Below, piece by piece: positions 10,179 to 22,385 of a DNA stretch of 64,000 nucleotides. The stretch comes from Scenedesmus sp. ARA3 (lineage: Eukaryota > Chlorophyta > Chlorophyceae > Sphaeropleales > Scenedesmaceae): assembly GCA_004335835.1 (NCBI GenBank), contig RWJK01001758.1:1-64000 (forward strand). Direction: 5' to 3'. The stretch's first letter is position 1. Every line of letters begins with the position of its first letter. The notes below the pieces were generated by a model. The model searched no databases. It was not told the origin of the DNA and was given only the letters and a program-made list of their open reading frames with translations. The position numbers were made by a program, and so were the translations under genes.

Positions 10179-12982
10179 ATGAGGCAATTACAGCCACAGC
10201 AGCAGGCCCTGAGGGCCTGCCCCTGCAGCAAGCGAGTTGCGTTTAGGCCTGCAGCAGCACAGCCTGTAAGAGCGGGGCGTAGAGCAGTGCACGTGCGGTC
10301 GAACGACGACTTCGTCGATCCCATCACCGGTAGGCATTCCTGCGAGTGTCTGACAGGGTTAGGGTGTTCGAATGCTATGACACCTCATTCGCAGCCAGCC
10401 TGTGCTATTTCCATCACCCGTAGTATTTGTAGCGTAAATTGAGCGGCAGTAGGCTTGCGGCTGTCATCTGTGGCTGCTGCTGCTGCCACTGCTGCCAGGG
10501 GGTTGCTCCTGACCTGCAACTTGAGTGCACATGCATCCCTGGACATGCATTGCCAGCAACAAGGCTTCCACCAGAAAAAATGCAAAAAGTGGTCAAACTT
10601 ATTATCTGCATTCAGCCTGCCTGTGCAGCACACTGCTTGCACAAGACTCGCTAACATTCTGATGGTGGATGCTGACTGTCCTGCAGGCGAGGTGATCACC
10701 AGGACATCCGTCTACAATGCAGCAGCTGGGTGAGGACACAATCAGTTAGCAGCAACAAGCAACAGTTGCAGCAGGAACATTGCAGCCTAGCAGCTGCAAC
10801 ACATTGCTTTGATAACGTGCTGGTAGGGCTTTGACAAGCATGTTGGGTGCAGCAGCTGGTCAATACACACACTCTTGGATGTTCAAGATCCGAGACTGCA
10901 AAAACAATGTTCCTGTCCTCATTGTTGCACCTTGCGTATTTCAGGTTCACAGTGGACGCCGGAGGTGTGACCTGGGCCTACAGAAAGAGTGAGCCAGCAA
11001 AAGACAAGGCAGATCCAGCAAAGCCTCAAGTGCTGCTGCTGCATGGCCTAGGCTCGTCTTCATACAGCTACAGGTGGGGATAACATCAGGCTGTTGCAGT
11101 AGCAAAAGCAGGTATACTGTAATCAGCTACGTGTACTGCGTTGCAGTCTGAACACCAGGAACAGGCGCCACTGGACCAGCAGCAAACGATCTTTTCACCA
11201 GCCACAGCATCCGGCAGCTGTTAGTGACAAAGGTCAACAGTCTCCCTGCCGGTACCTCTGCCCGATGGCAAACCAGCCATGCTGGCGGCAGCAACTGTGG
11301 CACGTTGACATAAGGCGGGCCACACCTCGATTACTTGAGCAAGTGACAACACCCCAAGCATCTGTTAACCCCGGTGCTTTCCCTATGCAGGCACACACTG
11401 GCCATGCTGGGTGACGCCGGCTATGAGGCATAACACTAGCTCACCCTGAACTACTTCAACCTGGAACTTTACGGCAGCAGTGAATGCTCTCAGGGCTGCT
11501 TGCACATGGTTTGTACCTGTGCAGGCGCACGCTGGCCATGCTGGGTGACGCCAGCAATTTGGTGTACGCGCCTGACTGGCCACACCTGCACCTTTGAGTC
11601 AACAGCTGCCTAAGTCTGCTTCTGCATGTTTGTACCTATGCAGGCGCACACTGGCCATGCTGGGTGATGCCGGCTATGAGGCATATGCGCCTGACTGGCC
11701 AGGCCACGGCGGCAGCAGCAAGCCCAGCAGCAGCAGCTTCAGCTACAGCCAGCAGGCCTACCTGGACTCCCTGGCAGCCTTTGTGGACACCTGCGGCATC
11801 AAGAAGCCATTTGCGCTGGTAGTGCAGGTGCGGCTGGTTCATGCTGTTGCAGCTGAATATGTTGAGCAGTGCTTGGTGTTCAGGAAGTGCAGCAACTCTT
11901 GTGGTCAGCCGGTTGGTTGCGTAGGCCAGCAGGTGCGGTGGGTTTGAGTGAGGCAGGACATGCTGGCGATTGCAGGCGGTTCAGGCAGCCAAACAAACAA
12001 AACAAATGTGCCAAGCATGATGTGCTGGTGTGTTGGACGAAGAAGAGTTTGAGCCTGACACGAATATGCAGCTCCAACCAGCCGTTCACTCCATGTACTG
12101 TGGCATTCTTCTTCAAGAATAAGTTATTCACATCAGGCCTGCGCTTCCACCTGCTGCACTGCAGGGCTATGTGCTTGGGCAGTATGGTCTGCTGTATGCG
12201 CTGGCGCATGAAGACCAGATCTCACGCTTGTTCGTGCTCAATACGCCGCTGGCACTCAGCAGCAAGCTGCGACCAGAGCTGGCAGCATACAAGAGCCCCA
12301 TCCCCTTCATGCGGCCCGGCAATGTGAGTTTGAGCAGCAACAGCAGCAGCAGCAGTAGCAGCAGCAGCAGGAGCAGGAGCAGCATGTGGGTCAGCCTCAG
12401 AAGTAGATGTTGCATTGGTAGCTGGGCGGCAGGTGTGGTAGTTTGTGGGGTGCATGATAATGCTCGTGTTTTCAGCGTGTCGTAGCGCAGTACAATCCCG
12501 ACGCAGCCAGCAGGATTAAGCCATCCCTTACTAAAGTGTTACTTGCATGGCTCTGAGGCAGCGGCTGTGCAGCTGGTGCATGCTTCCAAAAAGCTCGACT
12601 CTGCTTCTGCTGTTTGTGCCCTGCTGCTGACGTCCTGTCGCTTCGCAACATACTCTGCATTTGTGCACCCACAGAAGCAGTTTGACGGCACCATGTACAA
12701 CATGATGGGCTCGCCATATGCCATGATGGAGGCTGATGCAATGACCTTTGGCAAGCCATACAGGGTGAGGCCTGCAGCAAGAGCCACTGCTGGCCTGTCT
12801 GGTGCATTTACTGCTGAATCCGCCAGTTTCAGTGCATGAAACTGTAGTAGAGAGAGGCTAGCATAGATGTTGCTGCAAATGCTTCGCTTGCAGTAGCATC
12901 GATGGTGGTTGGGCTTGGCTATGTTCAGCAGGCATGGAGCCACCAACAACGCCTCCTACTCCTCTGCTGAACCTTGTACCAA

Positions 12983-13024
<42 letters not shown>

Positions 13025-13985
13025 ACTTCTTGCAGGATGATCCTGCAGCCAGTGCTGCTGTGTCGGCCAGCATGGAGCAGCTGGACTTTTCCGCGCTGCT
13101 GAAGCAGGTGGATGATGGCTACAGGAGCTGGCGCAAGCCCAGGTGAATGGAAGGACAGCAGTCCTTGGCTTACATGTACACGGTATACCAATGTAACCTC
13201 TATATCTACAGCGGTGGAATGTGGCTCCATTTTGCCTTGACTGTGTCGCATTCTGCAGACATGAATAGGCCACATTCCTGCGGCACGGTGTGTTTGCTTG
13301 TAGCCAGCTTCATTTGCTTACCGTTTCTTTTATCTGTGTGGCCTGTGACTGGTCAAACTCTTGACTGACGGCAGCTTGCCATGTGACTCTGCTGCATCTT
13401 TTCTGCATCTCTGCTGCCGCAGCCTGTTGCTGTTTGGCGCCAACGATCCTTTTGTCGATGTGAAGAACCCGCAAGCCTGGCTGGACAGCAAGCGCACCAC
13501 CATGCGCCTCGTCACAGCGACAGCAAAGGTGGGGTAGCGGACGGCAGCTTGCAGCATGTTTGCAGCATGTTGGGCTGTAGCTGCCGAGGCAGCAGTACTG
13601 GTTTGCTTGCGTTAGCGCGTGGTCGCTGTGCTGCGGCTTGCAGCTGGGGGCGTGCGGCCTTAGAAATGGCGCCAGCTAGAGGCACGCAACATTCTTCTCT
13701 TGTTTGAACTAGTCAACCAACTGCTACCTGCTGCCTTTTTGCTGGTGTCTGCTTCCTGCTGTGTTGCTTATGTTGCATGATGCTTGTTTGTAATGTCTGA
13801 CCTGCACGCACGCTGTAACTCTATATGTTTTGTTGCTGCGTTGCTGGCTGCAGCTGGGCCACATGCCCCAGGAGGACTACCCGGAAGCAATCCAGGACGC
13901 GCTGGAGAGCTTCTTGACTGGCGAGACTGACAGCTGGCCCCCTGGCCAGGTGGTGGCAAAGATGACAAAGAAGGGCGTGATTTAG
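10179..13985 (+). CDS. Plastid alpha/beta hydrolase-fold protein without canonical nucleophile Ser
   Basis: Nine exons: 10179-10329, 10687-10729, 10945-11073, 11644-11827, 12165-12323, 12675-12764, 13036-13142, 13423-13528, 13854-13985. Total 1101 nt, 366 residues. The Gln/Arg/Ala-rich start resembles a plastid transit peptide. The fold is clear: oxyanion-loop motif LLLHGLGSSSYSYR, then APDWPGHGGSSKP, LLLFGANDPFVD (likely acid strand) and LGHMPQEDYPE (His loop). The nucleophile elbow reads GYVLGQYGLLYAL, so the expected GxSxG has Val in the Ser position. The same GQYGL elbow is, as I recall, typical of a plant plastid subfamily such as the At1g52510 type. It may therefore be a non-hydrolytic or unusual member. 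Its substrate is unknown. Confidence 0.88.
11391..11585 (+). repeat. Two abortive copies of hydrolase exon 4 start
   Basis: Acceptor plus TLAMLGDAG is repeated at 11391 and 11525 before the real exon at 11644. Copy 1 hits an in-frame TAA after GYEA. Copy 2 has lost part of the repeat but keeps APDWPH-like sequence. The spacing is about 134 and 119 bp. Confidence 0.85.
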
Positions 13986-14717
13986 CGATGGAAAGTAACA
14001 CTTCTCAAACTTGCTGGCTGGTCTGTTGCGCAGACGGGCGTGAGTATGCTTGCACGTGTGTTGTGGGACAGCATAATCACAGCTCGTGCCTGGCATGTGG
14101 CCACGAGAGCAATCATAGTAGATGATGCTTATGAGATCATATGTAACTTTGTGTGCAGCAGAGTGCGACAGCAAGCCCCTTTGCGCCGGGCATGTGGCAT
14201 GTGCACTCACTGCCGGCGCCATGGCACAGCCGTGGCACTCAGTGAGTGCTGCATTTGCCGTACGCATGGGGAGTCAGTGCGTGCACACTGCTCAAATGCA
14301 AGCTGAAATACCTACTATTTGTCGAATTTGACGCAGTATGGCCGGTTTGTGTGCCTCAAGCTTGATGCAGCAAGGCAGGTGCTTGGCACTGGCAGTCCCA
14401 TTGGGCCGAGACCAGCCACCACACTGCAGCTGCCAGCCAGCAGCAGGCTTGGCATACATAGACTGCTTCATTGAAGATCACCGGAATGTTGATCTTGGTG
14501 ATTACGATACTTTAGGGTGCTCACTTTGCCGCTTATGCCATCGGAGGGCAATAGGGCTCGCTGAAGACCCTGGTGTAACGCTCCCATTGCAAAGCCACAT
14601 ACACATCTCACTGCCACGCTGCTGCATCTAAAGGATTGTTTGTGGTATATGAGATACGTTTGTGCTTAGACCGACATCAAACGTTCTTCGTGAGGCGAGC
14701 CAGACAAGCAACAAAGC
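13986..14717. other. Intergenic: hydrolase to PLIP-type lipase
   Basis: No recognised gene. TGTAA occurs at 14142-14146, about 160 bp after the stop codon, and is a plausible poly(A) signal. Nothing else stands out. Confidence 0.45.
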
Positions 14718-17700
14718 ATGCAGACTCCACTAAGAACGCGCTGCCATAGTTCTTCATTCACAAAGAAGCAAAGTGGCAGATGTAGGCGAGCTATTTGCCG
14801 GCCCCAGGCCATCTTGCAGGCGCCAGTTCAAACCAAAGGCAGCAACAAGCAGACGCCATCCTCAGCTGATGCAGTAGGGCAGCAGAGTGAAGACGCTTCT
14901 TTATGGAAGTCTGCTGGTCAGCTTGTCAATGGCTTGCTGCAACAGCAGGTGAGCTGCTGAGCAGGCCTTTTGCTGCTGCTGAGTCAGACCATTTGCAGTG
15001 GCTGCGTCCTGTTTCTCTCTTAACCCAACCTTAATGGATTTAACAGCTGGTTTATAGTGTTTTTACGTGGCAGTCAAAGCCTGCGGGCGCTTCCGTGCGT
15101 TAGCGACCAGCTGCGAAGATGTGTGGCGCTGCCCAGCTTCGACGTTCCCTGCCGTTAGAATGTATAATGCAGCAGCATTTGGGTGTTTCATCAGAACCCC
15201 TCTAGCGGGATCGTGCATGCGGCCGTGCTGGCGTTCAACGCAGCTGTTGGAGGTGGGCACTGCATGGCTGATCATCAGGAATGCAAGCACCGTCCAGCCT
15301 TCCTTTGCCATGTCTCACAAGATTTTGTGCTATTTACTGTTTGTTTGTGCACCCTGCAGCCACCACGTGCAGTGCAGGCAGCTGCTGAGTCAGCAGCTGC
15401 ACAGCAGCAGCAGCGACTGCAGCAGCAGCCGCAACAGCAGGTGTACCTGGACTGCAATGCATTCTTGGGCACCTGCAGTAATCAGGAGCTTCAGCACATG
15501 CGCAAGCTTGCGCACTTGTGTGCACAGACCTACTACATGGGGAGGTTGACAGTGAGTAGCCACCTGATGGCCACAGAGCAGGTGCCAACATTGTGCCTTG
15601 TAATCCTTGCAGGTGCAGTACCGCAGCCGCAGGAAGTCCAGGGTGTGTGTTTGTAGTAACAGTTCGAGCACAGCTGTGCTTTGGCAGTGTTGCTTGTAGG
15701 CAGTGTCAGTCCCAATTACTGCAGCGGTCGATTCAATTGCATCTGTGCTCTGACACCTTGCGCTGCCCTGTGCTTGCTTTGCCACGTGCCTGCATCATTG
15801 CAGCCACGCAAAGTGCAGCTGTGGCACAAGATGGAGCTGATCAGCACCTCCCTGTGCTGCGAGCGGCTGGTGTATGAGCCCAGCAGGACGGACCAGGATG
15901 TACTGATGGAAGCAGACGGCATGGCAGGGCCCAGCTTCCCAGATGCACTGCAGCTATACAGCGATGGAAGCGCTGCTGAGGAGCTGCAGGACAGCAGCAG
16001 CATGGCTGAGGCAAGCAGCAGCAGCAGCAGCAGTGCCGTACCACCTTTGCCGCTGCTGTCAGTGCCTGCAGCTGGGTTAGTTGCCAGCAACGTGGTGCCT
16101 TTCCCTGGCCTCGGCAGCCGGCCTGTTTCACCCACCGCCGGCAGCAGCAGCAGCAGCAGCATCAGTGATGGCGCTGGCATCAAAGCTGCAGCTCTCGCAT
16201 ACTCAGCAGCGCAGGCAGCCAGCGCAGCGCAGCAGCAAGCTGCAGCTAGCAGCAGTCCTGCTCCGTCTGCTACCTCTGCAGTCGCTACTACCAGCAGCAA
16301 GAAGAGCTGGAACCCAGCTGACCTGGTGGCAGCAAAGCTCAGCGAGGCAGCAGCAGCAGCCTCAGCAGCAGCACTGCAGCCGCTGGCCTCGGCCGCCGGC
16401 AGCCTGTATGCCGGCTCTCTCAGCCTTGTCTCCTCCGTCACCAGCAGCGTCACATCGAGCGTCATTTCCTCGTCAGTAACAACATCCCTGGGCCTTGGCT
16501 CGGCCGCCGACCGCGCTGTGCGGGACACAATTGCGGGCATCACATCTGCAGAGATTGCGGGCAGCCACCCCAACAGCAAGGACGTGAAAGCCGCATCAAG
16601 CTCAACCGGCACCAAGTGCCCCAGCGAGTGGTTTGTGTGCGATGATGAGGCCGCCGCCACGCGTTACTTTGTCATCCAGGGCTCCGACTCGCTGGACCAC
16701 TGGAAGACAAACTTGATGTTTGAGCCGGTGGTGTTTGAGGATGCTGACCTGGGCATCAAGGTGCACCGGGGCGCGTATGAGGCTGCGCAGGCGCTGTACG
16801 AGAGGTTCCTGCCGCTGGTGCAGGAGCAGGTGGACAGCGACCCCTGCGCGCGCGTGGCCTTCACGGTGCGTGCGTGTGTGAGAGAGTTGTGGTTGTGATG
16901 TAGTTCAGGCTCTATGCAGCTGGGCGGTTGGTGTAGCGCGGGCTTGCGAGCATCTGCTGGAGAGTGCTGCAACAGGATCTGTTGCACACATCACATGCTT
17001 CTGGTGTACGACTGCATGTTTGCTTGCTGCTGGTGTCAGGGTTCCCCTGAGTTTTTTAACTCGTAATTGGTCTCAGCTACTGTCGCATTACTAAAGTGGT
17101 GTTGCTGCATCTGCTGCTGTCTTTTGCCGCAGGGCCACTCCATCGGCGGCGCCATGGCCGTGATGCTCATGATCATGTTCAGGCGGCGCGGCGTGCTGGG
17201 CCCGCAGCAGATCGCGCCCGTGTACACCTTTGGCGCGCCCGCCATCTTCTGCGACGGCGCGCTGGGCACCTGCAGCGCCTGCGTCACGCAGCCGGACGGC
17301 AGTGAGGCCTGCTCACTGGTGAGTGGCGGAAAGTTGCTGTATGGTGTGGTTGTGTGGCTGCAGTAGTGCTTTGTGCAGGGTGCAGGTGCGGCGGGGCTGA
17401 CAGCTGTGCATGTTGCGATCTGCAGCCGGACGGCAGTGAGACCTGCTCACTGGTGAGCGGTGTGGTTGGGCGCAGTATGTTTGTGGTGATTACTTCAACA
17501 GTGCACACGTGTACAACATTTTCAGGGGCGTCATGCAGGTTTGCAGGGTGCGCAGGGCCTGTGAGCGCACTGCAGTGTCTAAACACCGCCAATGTATTGT
17601 GGGTATCGCACAGATGGCTGAAGTGTGGCCTGCTGCTGTACATATCTCCTGCCTCATCCCCTGCAGGGCGGCACGCTGCTGGCGCGGCTGGGCCTGAGCG

Positions 17701-18577
17701 AGGACATCATCCGCTGCTGCATCGCCACGCGCGACATCGTGCCGCGCGCCTTCTCCTGCGACTACAGCCCGGTGGCCGAGCTGCTGCGCAGCTGGGGGCC
17801 CTCCTGGCGGGAGCACTCCTGCCTGGCAGGCGGCGCCACAGGTGGGCGCTTGGGGCTGCTGGTGTTGAGCTGAGCTAGATGCGGTGTCAGGGCATGCATC
17901 GTTGAGGGGATGACGGCAAGGCTGATTGTGCTTTGTGTTCTGGCGCTGCTGGCGTCGCGTGCATAACGATGCCTCAACCAGTCTTGCTGCAGCTGTTCGA
18001 CCCTGCTGCTGCTCAACTCATCCCCTTTCACACATGCCCCTGGCGCCCCGCTTGCAATCCACTACCGACTGTAACTGCAGGTGCTGGTCGCCGCCAGCTG
18101 TACGTGCACATCGGGCGCATGCTGGTGCTGCAGCCCAGCCCCGAGCTGCGCTTCATCACGGAGCCAAACCCCCACCTGCCGGTGCTGCCACAGCAGCCCG
18201 GCGTGTACGAGCTGCTGCACAAGCCGCGCCTGACCCACGCGATGGCTGCAGCAAAGCTGCGTACGCAGGCGCTGCGCAATGGTGCGGCGCTGGGGCCGCC
18301 AGCAACAAGCCAGCAGGAGGTGCTAGCAGCTATCATGGATGGCCCACATCCGCTAGAGACGCTGGCTGATCCAGGGGCGTATGGCAGCGCTGGCAGCATC
18401 AGCAGGTATCATAATCCTGACAACTATACAAAGGCGCTGGGGCGTGTGCTGGCAGACAGGCGGGAGGGTGCGGCCAAAGAGCTAAGGCAGGCGCCGTTTG
18501 TGGTACCTGGCTGTGCGGCGAAGCACCGGCCGTTCTTCCCTGCTGCTGCTGACGCGGCTGCTCTGGATATGGCCTGA
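14718..18577 (+). CDS. Class-3 lipase of the plastid PLIP (phospholipase A1) type
   Basis: Six exons: 14718-14948, 15360-15551, 15804-16865, 17133-17318, 17667-17841, 18081-18577. Total 2343 nt, 780 residues. The N-terminus (Arg/Ser/Lys-rich, almost no acids) looks like a plastid transit peptide. Exon 2 carries the helical [14 protein letters not shown] segment. A long Ser/Ala-rich low-complexity region fills much of exon 3. The catalytic core follows: VAFTGHSIGG with nucleophile Ser near residue 498, [17 protein letters not shown] with the likely acid, and [11 protein letters not shown] with the likely His. The order and the HPLETLAD...YHNPDNY end match PLIP-type plastid lipases, which release acyl groups from plastid glycerolipids. 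Its preferred lipid cannot be inferred. Confidence 0.87.
17426..17452 (+). repeat. In-frame 27-nt copy of lipase exon 4 end with both splice sites
   Basis: CAG precedes and GTGAGC follows a 27-nt copy of the end of exon 4, encoding PDGSETCSL where the real exon has PDGSEACSL. It has its own acceptor and donor and a length divisible by three. Unlike most copies it could be included as a micro-exon without a frameshift. Confidence 0.8.
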
Positions 18578-21500
18578 GCGTGGTGGGGATTTGAGTGTGG
18601 TTGATGTCGCAGCGGCGGGTTTGCTTTGGGTAGCTTAGCATTGACGGGGTATTGGGGCGAGTTTGGGTTGTGTTTGTCGTGCTCCCAGCATGGCTTGTGC
18701 TGCATGCCTTCAGTGTGCGTTCACAGGCAGCTGCTGCCGCCCAGGTGGTGTATGTGCCCCTCATGTGTGTCGATTCACGCACACACATTCACGCACACAC
18801 AACTGGTGCTATGCCGTTGTGTGCTGTTTATGTTCCAGGTGTAAGCAGTGGTGGACAATGCATTGTGTGGCATCTTTGTGGCAGCAGGATGCTGGTGGGA
18901 TTTGGGATAGGCACTTAGTATTGATTGTAGCAGGTAGCGCTGCTGCCAACATTTGTCTTTACATTGGCCCGACCAGAGTACTGCCATGCTTTCTTTCTTC
19001 TCCTTGATGTCTGTGTGCTGTTTTAGGAGCTTGTGGTGGGTGCTAGTTGTGCCTGGAACTGCGTGTGCGTTATGAACTCCGCCGCTTTAGACACTTGCAG
19101 ATGCTGGTTGGCCGGCACGTGTGTGATCTCTTCTGCTCCGCTGGAATCAACAGCGAACACGGTCCCTGTGTCTGTGTGCGTATGGGTGTGGGTATGCTCC
19201 ATGTTGCGCTTGTGCCTGGCGAAGCTCTGTCATGCTGTCTGTGCTTTGTTGCATGGTGTGGATGGTGCATTGAGGGAGGACGCTTGAAGCTTGCAGCAGC
19301 GGGCGGTTAGGTGCCTGCCCGCGCTTGAGACAGTGGTGCATGACGTGTCAAGCTCTGCTCATTGGACATGATACAGTCCAAACGGGTTCCAGCACAGTGG
19401 TTCCATGGTGATTGGTGGCGACTGGTGTTGGCCTGAGTGGCTGCATATGCTTGGGTATGGCTGCTGATGCGATGGTTGTGGAGTTGCAGAGGTGGTGCAA
19501 TGTGAGTTTGCAAGGCAGCAACGGCAGAGCTGAGTGTGGCGAAGCATTTGACTGTGCTGCAACTGCATTTGCTGCTGCAGCAGCTTGTACATTATTGCAT
19601 GCAGCAGGCAAGCTGGCGCTCCTGCCGGCCTGTCCGCTGTGTGCTTGGCTTGTACATTAGATGGTTGCTTCTGCTTGATTGAGTGTAGGCCCTTGCAGGC
19701 AGAATGACAATGCATCCGTAGAGAGCATTGTGCTGCATATTGCGGGTGGCACACGATGGCTTGGTGAGAGAATGTCATCTGCATCAGGTGGTTCTGCTGG
19801 CACGCCTTTCGGGCGTGCGAAAGCATATAGATACGTGCCACTGTGTAGACTGTTGAGGCTGACAAAGCTAACTTGATTGACAGCGGAATGATGACATGGA
19901 AAATACACCAGGAGGTCTGACATGGGTGCCGCGTCGTTGCACGCAGCTACTGCACACATGTGCTGTGCTGCAGCTGCACTGCATGCACCCTTTGACAGAA
20001 TAACAACAGCACCCCTGCCATTGTGGCGCCAAGTGCAGATTGACCAGCTGCCTCTTGTTGGCTTGGCAGCCAGCACGTGGTGCTGCTGTCACGGCTTGAT
20101 TGCTTTACCCTTTGCTAGCATTGCTGTAGGCAGCGTGTGCGTGCTGTCATGTACCTTGTTATGCTTCCATTCTGTGGTGCGCTGCGCCACAGGGCAACAG
20201 CAGCGTGTGCATTCTGTCATGCACCTTGTTATGTGATTGGCGCCCCTGCAGCAGCTGCAGGTGCAGGCTCTGGTGCAGCGGCAGCAGCTCTGTGCATGTG
20301 TGTATATGCCTGTGGAGTTTGCAATGCACATGCTGCGCTATGGGTGTTGATTGTGCTTGGTCCATGCTGTTGCAGCTGCCAGTTTGCCCAAACCCTGGTC
20401 AACGAGATCTGGGCATTCCCTGCTTTGCTTTTCTGCGCTATCTGCTGTCTTGCCTTGCGGCATGTGTCGGATGGGAAGTGTGACTTGCGGGTGCGATGCA
20501 GCTTGTATAGCTGTCCATGGGTTGTTGCCCAGGGCTACAATGGCAGGAGTGAAGCAGTCAAGGGTGTTGCTTGTGTTGCTCGCATGCTTGGACAGGTGCT
20601 GGATGCAGAGCAGTATCCAGGGCAGCTACATGTGTGGTGCAGCTGTGCTTTTTGCAGCTGCCAGCTGTGGTTACTGGCAGCCTTGCTGGCCCGTGTGGGC
20701 CCTTTTTGACAAGAGGAGGTTGTCTTGCCAATGCTGAGGGCACGGTCAGGCGTGGGCTGTGCTTGCCACAGCATGGATGACTTGTCCTCCGTTGCTTTTT
20801 GGGCTGGACTAGGGGCAGTGCTGCGGCTTCATCCAACTCGTTTTGGTTTCATTGGCTGGGCGAGGGCTCAAGGAGAGCTTGTTACGCATGGCAAGTGCTT
20901 GCGCGCGTGCAGTTGCTAGCGGTGCTGTGCTGTGACGGCGACGGACTTGGTTGCCGGCTGCGTGCGTTTTTGGACCAGTGGTGTTCCCTGTGCAGCTTTG
21001 GTAGCATTGCCTGCAGGGTCTGTATGCGCACTGCGCACCGCGTGCTTGATTTGGGCATGATTCTTTTGGGCGGACGATCGTGGATGGCAGGCATGTGGAT
21101 AGTCAGTGTGGGCGTTGCCTGCCGAATCGCCACCTGCAGGACTTGTCACTGACAGCAGGGCTGTTTTAGTTGTGGCTGGCATTGGTCGATGGTGGCTGGT
21201 GCAGGGGCGTGCATAGCAGTCGCTCAATTGCAGTGCGTGATGGCGGTGACAGCACTTGTCTTGCTTGTGGCTGTGGTGGTCAGCACTGCTGCATCTTGTT
21301 GGGCTGGCTTGTATGCATGCTGTGCGCTTGAGACTGCAGAGAGTTGAGTGAAGACCTGACGTCTGTGCTTGTGGTAAGTATCGTGCTGGTGGTGTGAGCT
21401 GCAAAGGCGCACACTGGTGAAGTTTGTGTCGGTCAGATGCGCTGCAAAAGCTGTGCAGGCATCAGAGAGAGGGTGATGGCATGGAGCATGCTCAGGTGGC

Positions 21501-22385
21501 ACAGATCTGCTGCTGAAACAGCTGTGCCTTGCCATGTGAGCCTACATGTTTGCCAGTCGTGATGCTGAGCTCGCACTACGGCTCTTTTTACATTGAGCAG
21601 AGAATGCCTTGTACCACTACTACGCTTGCGGCTGCCGGCAATTGCTGGCATGTCCTGAGCTGAGTTGGTTGACATGTTGGTGTGGAAACAGGTGCTTGGT
21701 ATGCTGTGCACATGACATCCGATGCTTTTAGGGGAAGTTCCTGGGTTTCCGCCATACCATGTATTCAGTGCTTTCATACTCCGCGGCTTAGCGCATCACA
21801 TTGCTCCGGAGGCCGCTGCGTTGATGTGCCAAAATCGTTTACCGCTTGTTGTCAACCCATCAGAAATTCAGCACGTCAGAGTATAAGCTGTGTGTGGATC
21901 ATGGCTGTTGAAGTCCTGCTGGTGTACACAAAGTTGATTGCTTGTAACACTACCTTGCTCAGCGCCATGTGTGTTCTGCTCTGCCTGCTCCAAGCAGGCT
22001 GAGTCCGCTTTGCAGCCAGCACCACTCTGTAGATGGTTGTGTGCAGAGAGTTTGAGCACTACCATGGCTCTAGGTTGCAGCAGACCTCAGAAGATTGCGT
22101 AGCCAAGAAGCATAAGTGTTGAAACCGACACAGCATGCAGGAGGCCACTGCAACTTCAAGTTGGCAAGCAGCAGCTAGGGTTCTTTGAGTGGTCTTCAGC
22201 GTCGATTCAGCAGCTGGTTCGCCGGTATCATGGCGCGCAGTCCTGTTTAATACGAAATAACTTTGATCAAAAAACCAGTGGAGACGTGTTTGCGCATTGT
22301 GCAGCTCTGAATGTGGCACTCGTCCATGTGGAGTTCATCGTGGTGCTCCTGTTGGCCAGACCACCGTTGAGAAGTCGATTTGGCC
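18578..22385. other. Long gene-free stretch, G/T-rich on the plus strand
   Basis: About 3.8 kb lie between the lipase stop and the Rieske enzyme start. I find no motif-bearing reading frame on either strand; the open frames are Cys/His/Gln-rich noise. TGTAA at 18840 could end the lipase transcript. A short tandem repeat (GCGTGTGC[GA]..CTGTCATG[TC]ACCTTGTTATG) occurs at about 20131-20164 and 20200-20234. CTG tracts, common elsewhere, are nearly absent. It may be intergenic or a long non-coding transcript. Confidence 0.45.

Noticed and set aside
15716..16660. 314-codon open frame on the minus strand
   Set aside because: It is antisense to the large Ser/Ala-rich lipase exon 3. Its composition (Leu/Ala/Ser runs) mirrors the GCA/AGC repeats, and the plus strand has clear lipase motifs and splice sites.
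20137..20709. 190-codon plus-strand frame in the gene-free stretch
   Set aside because: Cys/Val/Leu-rich translation of G/T-rich DNA without motifs, splice context or composition like the real genes.
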